From: Acinetobacter sp.
GTDB lineage: Bacteria; Pseudomonadota; Gammaproteobacteria; Pseudomonadales; Moraxellaceae
Reading direction: 5' to 3'
NCBI GenBank assembly: GCA_030152675.1
Contig: JASLIY010000351.1
Location: 1 to 5,631, forward strand
DNA: 5,631 nt
Made by a program: the position numbers and the translations under genes. Below, piece by piece: positions 1-5,631 of the stretch. The notes under the pieces are model-generated. The model was not told where the DNA came from and did not search any database. It saw only the letters and a program-made list of their open reading frames with translations. Positions within the stretch are counted from its first letter, which is position 1; the number at the start of each line of letters is the position of its first letter.

Positions 1-412
1 AAGCAATAATTCCCGCTGCTGCCAAAGGTACGGCCAACCAAGCCCACATATTACTCGCACCCTCATGGTAGAGTAAGGGCTCAATACTATCGATTAAGTT
101 ATAAGTAATATTCTCTAATAATGCCCCATTCGCATCAGTAAACTGTACCCAAACAAGTTTATTCTGCCCCTCATCAAATACGAGACTATTTTCTGTATCA
201 TAACCAGCGTTCGGGAAAAAATTAGCAATAATGATTCTTTCACCGCTATTTAAAATAACAACTGCATCATTACCTTCTCTTAAAATCTTTTCAACATTAT
301 TCCTACTAACCTGAACAACAACAACGGAAGCCTCAGTCACTGAAGCGGTATTATTTGATGTACTTTCTAAAACCTGATGTGTTTCTTTGGAAATTACTTT
401 TATTTCAGACAT
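1..412 (-). CDS. N-terminus of a Bap/BapA-type giant adhesin (partial, runs off the left edge)
   Basis: Reading starts at the ATG at 412-410 and stays open for 137 codons to the window edge. The start is supported by a Shine-Dalgarno AGAGGA seven bases upstream. The protein begins MSEIKVISKE and carries a Val run at residues 30-33, the motif REGNDAVVILNSGE (45-58), then FTDANGALLENI (91-102) and IEPLLYH (110-116). This layout is that of the BapA-prefix-like domain at the head of Acinetobacter Bap and related proteins. From residue 122 a hydrophobic, Trp/Ala-rich stretch begins (MWAWLAVPLAAAGIIA), as in Bap, where an Ala/Gly segment precedes the Ig-like repeats. There is no cleavable signal peptide, as expected for type I secretion. 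In Bap/BapA/LapA-type proteins this N-terminal region is thought to retain the protein at the outer membrane; that role is inferred here. GC is lower (about 38% by hand count over 1-360) than in the neighbouring adhesin. The identity of the full protein cannot be seen. Confidence 0.85.
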   Translation of the reverse strand, partial: MSEIKVISKETHQVLESTSNNTASVTEASVVVVQVSRNNVEKILREGNDAVVILNSGERIIIANFFPNAGYDTENSLVFDEGQNKLVWVQFTDANGALLENITYNLIDSIEPLLYHEGASNMWAWLAVPLAAAGIIA

Positions 413-418
413 GTCATA

Positions 419-424
419 TCCTCT
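419..424 (-). promoter_or_regulatory. Shine-Dalgarno of the Bap-like gene
   Basis: The minus strand reads AGAGGA, then six bases, then the ATG at 412. It is the only good ribosome-binding site near this start and agrees with the conserved MSEIKV opening, so it fixes the start codon. Confidence 0.8.
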
Positions 425-438
425 AGGATGAACAATCC

Positions 439-459
439 AATCGACATACAATCGACATA
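439..459. repeat. Two direct copies of AATCGACATA, 11-bp period
   Basis: The ten-base word occurs at 439-448 and again at 450-459 without mismatch, one base apart. The 11-bp spacing puts both copies on nearly the same face of the helix. The pair lies between the candidate -10 box and the Shine-Dalgarno of the Bap-like gene, so a tandem operator or a 5'-UTR element is possible. A partial third match (AATCGACAAT) lies at 989-998. Function is unproven. Confidence 0.45.
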
Positions 460-461
460 TA

Positions 462-492
462 ATTATGTTTTATGATTTTTACGGTTATGGAA
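462..492 (-). promoter_or_regulatory. Weak candidate promoter for the Bap-like gene
   Basis: On the minus strand, CATAAT (467-462) matches the -10 consensus at five of six positions and would place transcription start near 455, about 43 bases before the ATG. The region where a -35 box should be (TTCCAT or CCATAA around 492-485) matches poorly. A small inverted repeat, CGGTT-atgg-AACCG (482-495), covers that position. A poor -35 overlapped by a palindrome would fit regulator-dependent control, but in DNA this AT-rich a CATAAT can easily arise by chance. Confidence 0.2.
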
Positions 493-713
493 CCGACTAT
501 TAAAATTAGATCAAACAAACAGCAAGCTCAACACAAAAAAAATAAATACTGTTAGTGCAGTCAAACTATATATACGCTGTGAAGATACACAAAATAACAA
601 CCACACCGAGATAAAGATAAATAGCTGTTATTCAATAAAAAATACCAATAAAATATTTGATTTTTACCCATTATTAATTATGCATTTAAACAAGAAAAAT
701 TTAATTCTTAGGT

Positions 714-736
714 TATTTTAAATTGCAGTTAAAATA
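714..736. repeat. AT-rich inverted repeat in the intergenic region
   Basis: TATTTTAA (714-721) and TTAAAATA (729-736) are perfect 8-base inverted copies around the 7-base loop ATTGCAG. A T-run (738-742) follows on the plus strand. The arms contain no G or C, so the hairpin would be weak, and chance is a fair explanation in DNA of this composition. Confidence 0.25.
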
Positions 737-1003
737 CTTTTTACATAATATAATCAGTATAAATTTCTAACTCACAGGCTAAACCAGCCATAAGAACCAT
801 GGATATTCGCATAAAAACACGCATTAAGATGGCATAAAAATATGAACTATAATAAGCACTCAAATATATTAGATATAATAATAAAATTTAGAATAACACA
901 CTCAATAAACAGCCAAATATTAATCAAGTCATATAAAAACTAAAACCCAAAATACCATCAAATAAACCCAAATAGCTCCAAGCAAGTAAATCGACAATTC
1001 CCC

Positions 1004-1039
1004 CTCACATTCACATTCGAACTCAAACTCAAACTCAAC
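1004..1039. repeat. Six-copy degenerate hexanucleotide repeat
   Basis: Six consecutive 6-base units run without a gap: CTCACA, TTCACA, TTCGAA, CTCAAA, CTCAAA, CTCAAC. They share the frame YTCRMM. On the minus strand they would read as alternating Glu with Phe or Cys codons, but the frame that contains them opens inside the terminator hairpin and is unlikely to be translated. Short repeats of this kind can change length by slipped-strand replication. Confidence 0.6.
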
Positions 1040-1060
1040 ATCTGACTTAAACACCAAAGC

Positions 1061-1077
1061 TAAAGCATTGTGCTTTA
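1061..1077. repeat. Short inverted repeat downstream of the terminator
   Basis: TAAAGCA (1061-1067) and TGCTTTA (1071-1077) form a 7-bp stem with loop TTG. It lies about 17 bases beyond the T-tract of the main terminator on the minus strand. It could be a weak backup hairpin, but no clean T-run follows it. Confidence 0.3.
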
Positions 1078-1093
1078 ACCCTCGAGCATGTCT

Positions 1094-1141
1094 AAAACAA
1101 AAACAACCATGATATCGAAATATCATGGTTGTTCGGTTTTT
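1094..1141 (-). terminator. Rho-independent terminator of the large adhesin, probably bidirectional
   Basis: AACAACCATGATAT (1102-1115) and its exact reverse complement (1120-1133) form a perfect 14-bp stem. The 4-base loop reads TTCG on the minus strand. On that strand the stem is followed by TTTGTTTTA, a good T-tract, and it starts about 50 bases after the adhesin stop codon. On the plus strand CGG and then five T follow the stem (1137-1141), so it could also stop transcription coming the other way. It should separate the large adhesin transcript from the Bap-like gene. Confidence 0.9.
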
Positions 1142-1185
1142 CTACTCTCGATTAAATTCAGCGTTCAAACGTAAATCGAGTTGGC

Positions 1186-1536
1186 TTAAATCACCAATTG
1201 ATTATTAAATAACAAAGTGACTAGGTCGGTTTGCACATTATTCAAGGTCAACACGGTGCTAAAGCTATCACCACCGCCATCGCGATCGATTGCAATCGTG
1301 GTATTGGTACCATCATTGGCCACCTGTAAATATTGCTGTAAGGTGCTCGAAGCAATATCCAATTTTAGCCCATCTGTATCCTGATATAGTCCTGCAGTTC
1401 CGGTATAGCTACTCAGCAATTCATGAATATCCACGATATCGGCATCTGGATCTATGCCGACTCGCCCGAGATGAAAGCCATCGACAATATCAGTACCATT
1501 GCCGCCTGTGGCATCGGTCGCATTGAGCAGTTTAAA
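1186..1536 (-). other. Type I secretion C-terminal targeting domain (VCA0849 type)
   Basis: This is the last ~116 residues of the large adhesin. It shows the family's usual order: GTDIVDGFHLG, then DADIVDIHELLSSYTG, a middle part with LQQYLQVANDGTNTTIAIDRDG, and the ending TLLFNNQLVI. Domains of this type carry the uncleaved C-terminal signal read by the type I exporter. The exporter genes are not in the window. Confidence 0.88.
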
Positions 1537-4500
1537 GTAGATCGTGTCACTGCCGCCGCTTGCAATATGATAAGTATCATTGCCGGCACCTCCGATGAAG
1601 ACCTCATCAGCACCTGATCCGGTAAAGCTATTATTGCCGCTGCCCCCAACAAAACTTTCAATATTTTCAAAAGTATCCGTAGAGGTGACGCCTCCCACCA
1701 CTTTAATCGCAGTGCCAGCAACCGCATCAATCGTGACACTGGCATTGGCCAATCGGCTATAGTCCAAGATATCTCGACCACCGACAGCCACCCACTGATT
1801 TTGACCAAATGCATCGGTCAACCAACCACCACCTCCGTTATAGTGATCATTGCCTAAGGAAGCAAAGAAGTGATCGTTATAGCCCGTTCCGATGATTCCA
1901 ACCGCATTGCTGACACTATTGTTGACTGCACTACTTGATTCCGCAGTCAAGACAAAGGCTTCATTGGCTTTACCCGCTTGTAGTCCGGTCCAACTGCTAT
2001 TGATAGTCGTGTTGCTATATCCACCTAAACTGGCAACACCGCCAACGTTATCTGAAACACCATTACTGATCCGAAGTAACTGTATCGAATAAGTTTCATT
2101 GGCATTGAGTCCATAAAAATTGACAATGCCTGTACTGTTGCTTGCGGCAGAAGACTGTGGATTAATCACTTGCGTAGCGACCAATGCACCACTGGAATCA
2201 TAGAGTTTGACTGTGTTGCCATAATAGGCATTGATCCCCTGCCCATCCACAATCCGCACATGCATACTGGTGCCATCTGCAGCAATATTGCTATTGCGAA
2301 TCAGGATACTCGGTGCAGCATTATCCGTCGTTCCGACCGTCGCATTGGTGCCTGCACGATAGAGGACCAAATCTACTGAACCATCCCAGTCATAATCCAC
2401 TGCTTCAGCACCGGTAATATTGCTATAACTACCACTCAAACTGATCGGACTTGCTCCCCATACCCCCGTCCCGCTGTTAAGATATAAAACAGCGGCAGAA
2501 GCCGTGGTAATTTGCGTGCCAACCACGGCTTGGGCTGGGACTTCGACTACATCCATCTTGCCATCAAGGTTCCAGTCAATCGCAAAAGATGAACCACCTG
2601 CTCTGGTATCACCAAACCACAGCGCCTGAGCATCGGTCGCATTGAGCTGGCCTGTACCATCATTGAGATAGATCCGACTTTCATTTGAAGCGACTCCAGC
2701 TTTAGCGCCTCGATTCATATAGAGATCTAGCCAACCATCACCATTGAAATCCGCGTAAGTCATAGACATCAATGAGTTAGGTTCATCGCGCACGGCTGAG
2801 CCACCTTCAAAAACGTTGGCTTTGTTGACATAGGTAAACCCGGAACTGGTCCCTGAGTTGTATAAGATGGCCAATCCTCTTGAAGAATCACCGGTCGCAG
2901 TAGCACCGTTATAATTCACGTTTGCAAGGATATCGATGGTGCCGTTATTATCCAAATCGACTGTAGAAAGCTCATGAAAAATAGCCAGATTCGTCGGCAA
3001 ACTGCTCCCAGTCACACTACTCGTCCCTAGACCATTGCTAACAGCGAAAGCCCCTGAAGCCGGCATACTGGTCCATGCACCGTTTACCCCATTACCGACG
3101 GATAACACACCCGCATTATTCTCAACAAAAGTGATCGAGTCCGAAGCAGAGTCACCCAATACAAAGTCAAGATAGCCATTGCCAATGCGATCATAAGCAA
3201 TCACCCCGCCGATATGAACAGTGGTGCCTTCTGCCAGTTTTTTAGGGCTATAACTGCCATCGCTATTTTGCATCCAATACACAGTTGCGGAGTTATCATA
3301 CTCACTGATTTGTGTCATTACATCCATATAACCATCACGGTTAATATCTGCAAATACCGCCGAAGTGACGGTATGACCATATGCAGCAGATGCTGTCACT
3401 GATCCGCCCCCATTGGCCACAGTCGGCTCTGCCAAATAAGTGGAGCTGTAACTATTTCCCTGTACATCATATACACGGCCAGCAAAGGCTGCTGTACCCG
3501 TCAATGAGCGAACACTTTGGAAGAAGTTCCAATTCCCATCCGTACTCAGGCCTAACGCTGCGACACTCATGCCATAAGTTGCTGTTGCAGTGCCCCCCCA
3601 AGTCGTGGTGATGAGTTGACTACCAACAGTACCTGAACCAACCCCCACCTGCGTGACCGGGCTCATTTCAGATACGTTACCCGCGGCATCCCACACCATA
3701 AAACTCAAACTTAAGGCACCTGCTGGTAATTCGCTCAGAAAACTCCAACTTCCATCAGCCGCAACAACGGCTTGAGCAATCACCTGATCAATTCCTTCTT
3801 GCCACATCCCATTGTTATTGACGTCATTCACCAAAGCCACAGTAAGACCCGCGCTTAAATTGCCATATAGCGTGTTATTGAAGGTATAGGTCGTAATATC
3901 ATTGGTCTGAGTGAGGATATTGGGCGCGATGAGAATGCCATCAGGCGTCGTTAAACTTATATTGAGCGTCTGATCTTGTCCAACCAAATTGGTAGTATTG
4001 CCCGCGACATCACGCACACGGAACTGGAAGTTCACGATGCTATCTGTGCTGTATGTATCGGTTAAGCCCAAGGTCCAATTCAGTCCGCTTAAGCTACTTA
4101 CATCCTGCCATGACACCCCCGCATCCATCGAAATTTGTAGCATTTCACCTGCAGCCAAAGTCCGATTGAGTGTTCCACTGGCCATGGTTGGCGTGCTATC
4201 CCGTGTATTAAGATCGGTATTGGTCGCCGTCGTGGTGGTGGTAAAGCCTGCAATGGGGACCCCATTTGCAGTATCCACATCCACAGTAAAGGTGGTGGTC
4301 ACGTCCAACACCGCTGGCGGCGCGGTGTCTACGCTTAAGTTAAACGCAGCACTCATCGGGCCAAGATTCCCCGCGGCATCGATCACTTGAGTGGTATAGA
4401 CATAGCTTTGGCCATCGACTAAGCCACTGTCGGCGTAGCTGTATTGACTACCGCTGACCAAAGTCGCGTTACCCAATAAAGTGCCATCACGATACACCGC

Positions 4501-5631
4501 CACCACCTCGCCTGCAGCCAAAGTGCCGGTCAGGGTCAAATTGAGTAAAGGTGTGGTGTCGTTGGTACTTGTGCCTGAACCGAAGTTACCTTGCAGCGGA
4601 TCAACATCATCTGTGTAGCTGTCAATCGTCACGGTTTGCACCGGTACTGTGGTATCGACTGTGAGATTAAATGCCGCACTCATCGTGCCAGTATTACCGG
4701 CTGCATCGACGATCTGGGTGCTATAGCTATAGCTTTGACCATCGACGAGACCGCTATCGGCATAGCTATATTGATTACCGCTGACCAAAGTTGCGTTACC
4801 CAACAGTGTGCCGTCACGATATACCGCGACCACATCACCCGGATTGAGCGTACCCGTCACCGTCAGATTCAGTAACGGTGAAGTATCGTTGGTACTGGTA
4901 CCTGAACCGAAGTTGCCTTGCAGCGGATCAACATCATCAGTGTAGCTGTCGATAAGTGCAGTTTGCACCGGTACTGTGGTATCGACTGTGAGATTAAATG
5001 CTGCACTCATTGTGCCCGCATTACCAGCGGCATCGATGACTTGGGTGGTATAGACATAGCTTTGACCATCAACGAGACCACTGTCGGCATAGCTGTATTG
5101 ACTACCGCTGACCAAGGTCGCATTCCCCAACAAAGTGCCATCACGGTACACCGCGACCACTTCGCCCGCACCCAATGTGCCGGTCACAGTCAAGTTCAAC
5201 AATGGTGTAGTGTCGTTGGTACTTGTGCCTGAACCGAAGTTACCTTGCAGCGGATCAACATCATCAGTGTAGCTGTCAATACTGACGGTTTGAGTCGGTA
5301 CGCTGGTGTCTACGCTTAAGTTAAACGCAGCACTCATCGGGCCAAGATTCCCCGCAGCATCGATCACCTGCGCGGTATAGACATAGCTTTGCCCATCGAC
5401 GAGACCACTGTCGGCATAGAAGTATTGATTACCGTTGACCAAAGTCGCGTTACCCAACAAAGTGCCATCACGGTACACCGCAACCACTTCGCCCGCAGCC
5501 AAAGTGCCAGTCAAAGTTAAGTTCAACAACGGTGTGGTGTCGTTGGTACTTGTACCTGAACCAAAGTTACCTTGCAGCGGATCAACATCATCGGTGTAAC
5601 TGTCAATGCTGACAGTTTGCACGGGTACGCT
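1186..5631 (-). CDS. Giant type I-secreted Ig-like/FG-GAP/RTX adhesin, C-terminal 1481 residues (5' end outside the window)
   Basis: The frame is open from the right edge to a TAA at 1188-1186. There is no start in the window: the GTG at 5622-5620 is an internal Val in a repeat, and the frame continues upstream of it. Domains in order, numbering from the first codon seen: four 109-residue Ig-like repeats (about 4-439); diverged Ig-like domains sharing the D-x-AGN motif (about 440-740); an FG-GAP/VCBS propeller region with six calcium-loop motifs (about 748-1106); an ASPIC/UnbV-like module (about 1107-1188); a Ser/Asn/Gly-rich linker (about 1189-1242); an RTX region (about 1243-1365); and a VCA0849-type secretion domain to the end. 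I see no Cys, and the repeats are strongly acidic, both common in RTX adhesins. Such proteins leave the cell through an ABC transporter/TolC-type channel and mediate surface attachment or biofilm formation. That role is inferred from the family, and the ligand is unknown. GC is 48-57% in hand-counted lines, well above the flanking DNA. The missing N-terminus could carry its own BapA-like prefix. Confidence 0.93.
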   Translation of the reverse strand, partial: SVPVQTVSIDSYTDDVDPLQGNFGSGTSTNDTTPLLNLTLTGTLAAGEVVAVYRDGTLLGNATLVNGNQYFYADSGLVDGQSYVYTAQVIDAAGNLGPMSAAFNLSVDTSVPTQTVSIDSYTDDVDPLQGNFGSGTSTNDTTPLLNLTVTGTLGAGEVVAVYRDGTLLGNATLVSGSQYSYADSGLVDGQSYVYTTQVIDAAGNAGTMSAAFNLTVDTTVPVQTALIDSYTDDVDPLQGNFGSGTSTNDTSPLLNLTVTGTLNPGDVVAVYRDGTLLGNATLVSGNQYSYADSGLVDGQSYSYSTQIVDAAGNTGTMSAAFNLTVDTTVPVQTVTIDSYTDDVDPLQGNFGSGTSTNDTTPLLNLTLTGTLAAGEVVAVYRDGTLLGNATLVSGSQYSYADSGLVDGQSYVYTTQVIDAAGNLGPMSAAFNLSVDTAPPAVLDVTTTFTVDVDTANGVPIAGFTTTTTATNTDLNTRDSTPTMASGTLNRTLAAGEMLQISMDAGVSWQDVSSLSGLNWTLGLTDTYSTDSIVNFQFRVRDVAGNTTNLVGQDQTLNISLTTPDGILIAPNILTQTNDITTYTFNNTLYGNLSAGLTVALVNDVNNNGMWQEGIDQVIAQAVVAADGSWSFLSELPAGALSLSFMVWDAAGNVSEMSPVTQVGVGSGTVGSQLITTTWGGTATATYGMSVAALGLSTDGNWNFFQSVRSLTGTAAFAGRVYDVQGNSYSSTYLAEPTVANGGGSVTASAAYGHTVTSAVFADINRDGYMDVMTQISEYDNSATVYWMQNSDGSYSPKKLAEGTTVHIGGVIAYDRIGNGYLDFVLGDSASDSITFVENNAGVLSVGNGVNGAWTSMPASGAFAVSNGLGTSSVTGSSLPTNLAIFHELSTVDLDNNGTIDILANVNYNGATATGDSSRGLAILYNSGTSSGFTYVNKANVFEGGSAVRDEPNSLMSMTYADFNGDGWLDLYMNRGAKAGVASNESRIYLNDGTGQLNATDAQALWFGDTRAGGSSFAIDWNLDGKMDVVEVPAQAVVGTQITTASAAVLYLNSGTGVWGASPISLSGSYSNITGAEAVDYDWDGSVDLVLYRAGTNATVGTTDNAAPSILIRNSNIAADGTSMHVRIVDGQGINAYYGNTVKLYDSSGALVATQVINPQSSAASNSTGIVNFYGLNANETYSIQLLRISNGVSDNVGGVASLGGYSNTTINSSWTGLQAGKANEAFVLTAESSSAVNNSVSNAVGIIGTGYNDHFFASLGNDHYNGGGGWLTDAFGQNQWVAVGGRDILDYSRLANASVTIDAVAGTAIKVVGGVTSTDTFENIESFVGGSGNNSFTGSGADEVFIGGAGNDTYHIASGGSDTIYFKLLNATDATGGNGTDIVDGFHLGRVGIDPDADIVDIHELLSSYTGTAGLYQDTDGLKLDIASSTLQQYLQVANDGTNTTIAIDRDGGGDSFSTVLTLNNVQTDLVTLLFNNQLVI
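1537..1905 (-). other. Short RTX calcium-binding region
   Basis: One good nonapeptide, GGAGNDTYH, is encoded at 1567-1593. Degenerate neighbours precede it (GGSGNNSFT, GSGADEVFI), and further upstream lie GTGYNDHFF and SLGNDHYNG. Between the two clusters is the frequent RTX-associated segment with GGRDILDYSR, SVTIDAVAGTA and TFENIESFVG. RTX repeats fold on calcium outside the cell and aid type I export. The region is short and mostly off-consensus compared with RTX toxins, as is common in long adhesins. Confidence 0.8.
2068..2313 (-). other. ASPIC/UnbV-like module after the propeller
   Basis: The segment reads MHVRIVDGQGINAYYGNTV, then KLYDSSGALVATQV, and later GIVNFYGLNANETYSI. This resembles the ASPIC/UnbV pattern: a hydrophobic strand, G-x-N-A-x-G-x-x-V, then a closing FGL-like motif. 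That domain typically follows FG-GAP repeats, as in CRTAC1-like proteins, which supports the reading. It is a by-eye match; a generic beta-sandwich is the alternative. Confidence 0.5.
2314..3390 (-). other. FG-GAP/VCBS-type beta-propeller region with six calcium-loop motifs
   Basis: Six D-x-[DN]-x-[DN]-G-x-x-D loops are encoded, listed N- to C-terminal: DINRDGYMD (3348-3322), DRIGNGYLD (3192-3166), DLDNNGTID (2958-2932), DFNGDGWLD (2751-2725), DWNLDGKMD (2577-2551) and DYDWDGSVD (2397-2371). The spacing is 52-78 residues, fitting one loop per propeller blade. The second loop has Ile at the second ligand position and may bind calcium weakly. A seventh blade, if present, lacks the motif. These repeats resemble the N-terminal propeller of integrin alpha chains and many bacterial surface proteins. 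In this adhesin the region sits just before the secretion domain, where ligand-binding modules often lie. Confidence 0.85.
3418..4314 (-). other. Diverged Ig-like domains between the repeat array and the propeller
   Basis: About 300 residues hold at least two Ig-like domains that keep motifs of the array but have lost most of its sequence: TLAAGEMLQISMDAGVSW with RVRDVAGN, then GNLSAGLTVALVNDVNNNG with FMVWDAAGNVSEMS. A third, shorter segment (DGNWNFFQSV with RVYDVQGN) leads into the propeller. There is a Thr run near the start. They probably form the non-repetitive neck of the rod; no separate function can be assigned. Confidence 0.7.
4315..5631 (-). repeat. Array of 327-bp tandem repeats coding for 109-residue Ig-like domains
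   Basis: Four full units occupy 5622-5296, 5295-4969, 4968-4642 and 4641-4315, with exact 327-base spacing and no indels. The array continues past the right edge, where the last nine bases code for SVP, the end of another unit. Each unit holds SIDSYTDDVDPLQG (or a close variant), then GNFGSGTSTNDT, VVAVYRDGTLLGNATLV, YADSGLVDGQSY, DAAGN and MSAAFNL. Units differ at roughly 7-13 residues by my count. Unit 1 has ten Asp, one Glu, one Arg and no Lys, His or Cys, so the rod is highly acidic. Ig-like domains of this kind form the extended stalk of type I-secreted adhesins; the conserved Asp residues at unit junctions suggest calcium-stiffened linkers, which is inferred. Total copy number cannot be known from this window. 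Confidence 0.95.

Larger units (their letters stand above)
413..1185. other. AT-rich intergenic region between the two adhesin genes
   Basis: These 773 bases contain no ORF I would accept as a gene and no recognisable tRNA or known RNA. Base composition is extreme: hand counts give 10 G+C in 60 for both 661-720 and 841-900. The right end holds the terminator of the large adhesin and a hexanucleotide repeat. The left end holds the ribosome-binding site, the 11-bp direct repeat and a weak candidate promoter of the Bap-like gene. The middle (about 500-1000) shows only AT-rich sequence with scattered short inverted repeats. It is long enough to hold distant regulator sites or a small RNA, but nothing in the sequence singles one out. 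Confidence 0.7.

Noticed and set aside
723..754. Plus-strand promoter-like TATAAT (749-754) with TTGCAG (723-728) upstream
   Set aside because: The spacing is 20 bases, the region is so AT-rich that such matches are expected, and no plus-strand gene follows.
929..1126. 65-codon minus-strand ORF with an alternating Glu-Phe/Cys tract
   Set aside because: Its ATG lies inside the terminator stem with no ribosome-binding site. The centre is a hexanucleotide repeat and the C-terminal part is AT-rich translated spacer. Kept only as part of a finding.
1452..1814. 120-codon minus-strand ORF in another frame
   Set aside because: It overlaps the RTX/secretion region, whose motifs are clear in the main frame. 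The alternative product shows no recognisable domain.
3989..4390. 133-codon plus-strand ORF
   Set aside because: It is opposite the well-supported adhesin frame, its product is low-complexity Val/Ser-rich, and there is no ribosome-binding site.
4591..5232. Two similar plus-strand ORFs of 94 and 104 codons
   Set aside because: They are antisense shadows of the 327-bp repeats, which is why they resemble each other. They have no start signals.
5620..5622. GTG as the start codon of the large adhesin
   Set aside because: It is the Val of the repeat junction motif VPVQTV, the frame is open upstream to the window edge, and no Shine-Dalgarno can be seen.
4315..5631. Regular repeats as a CRISPR-like array
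   Set aside because: The period is 327 bases, the whole unit is conserved and in frame, and there are no unique spacers. It is a protein-coding tandem repeat.

Overview
The window most likely comes from a Gammaproteobacterium of the Acinetobacter type. This is inferred from the Bap-like N-terminus at the left edge, the very AT-rich intergenic DNA, and a giant Ig-like/RTX adhesin gene that is richer in GC than its surroundings. No rRNA, tRNA or housekeeping gene is present to confirm it.

Both genes read on the minus strand, and each is cut by a window edge. From right to left (5' to 3' of the transcript), bases 5631 down to 1186 hold the C-terminal 1481 residues of a very large type I-secreted surface protein. 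It begins inside an array of near-identical 109-residue (327-bp) Ig-like repeats, of which four full copies are visible. Next come diverged Ig-like domains, a six-motif FG-GAP/VCBS calcium-binding beta-propeller region, an ASPIC/UnbV-like module, a short RTX region, and a VCA0849-type type I secretion signal ending at the stop codon. A strong hairpin terminator (stem 1102-1133) lies about 50 bases past the stop.

A 773-base, strongly AT-rich intergenic region (413-1185) follows. It holds the terminator, a six-copy hexanucleotide repeat, small inverted repeats, and an 11-bp-period direct repeat just upstream of the next gene. At 412 a second gene starts with a good Shine-Dalgarno. Its first 137 residues form a BapA-prefix-like domain followed by the start of a hydrophobic Ala-rich stretch, which is the usual beginning of another giant Bap/BapA-type adhesin.

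The locus therefore appears to be a tandem pair of type I-secreted biofilm/adhesion proteins: the tail of one and the head of the next. They are separated by a terminator and a long spacer, so they are probably transcribed independently. The export machinery (ABC transporter, membrane fusion protein, TolC-like porin) is not in the window. Nothing here is clearly a new system. The most interesting points are the propeller/ASPIC module placed where adhesin tips usually lie, the mosaic history of the 327-bp repeats, and the untested signals in the intergenic region.
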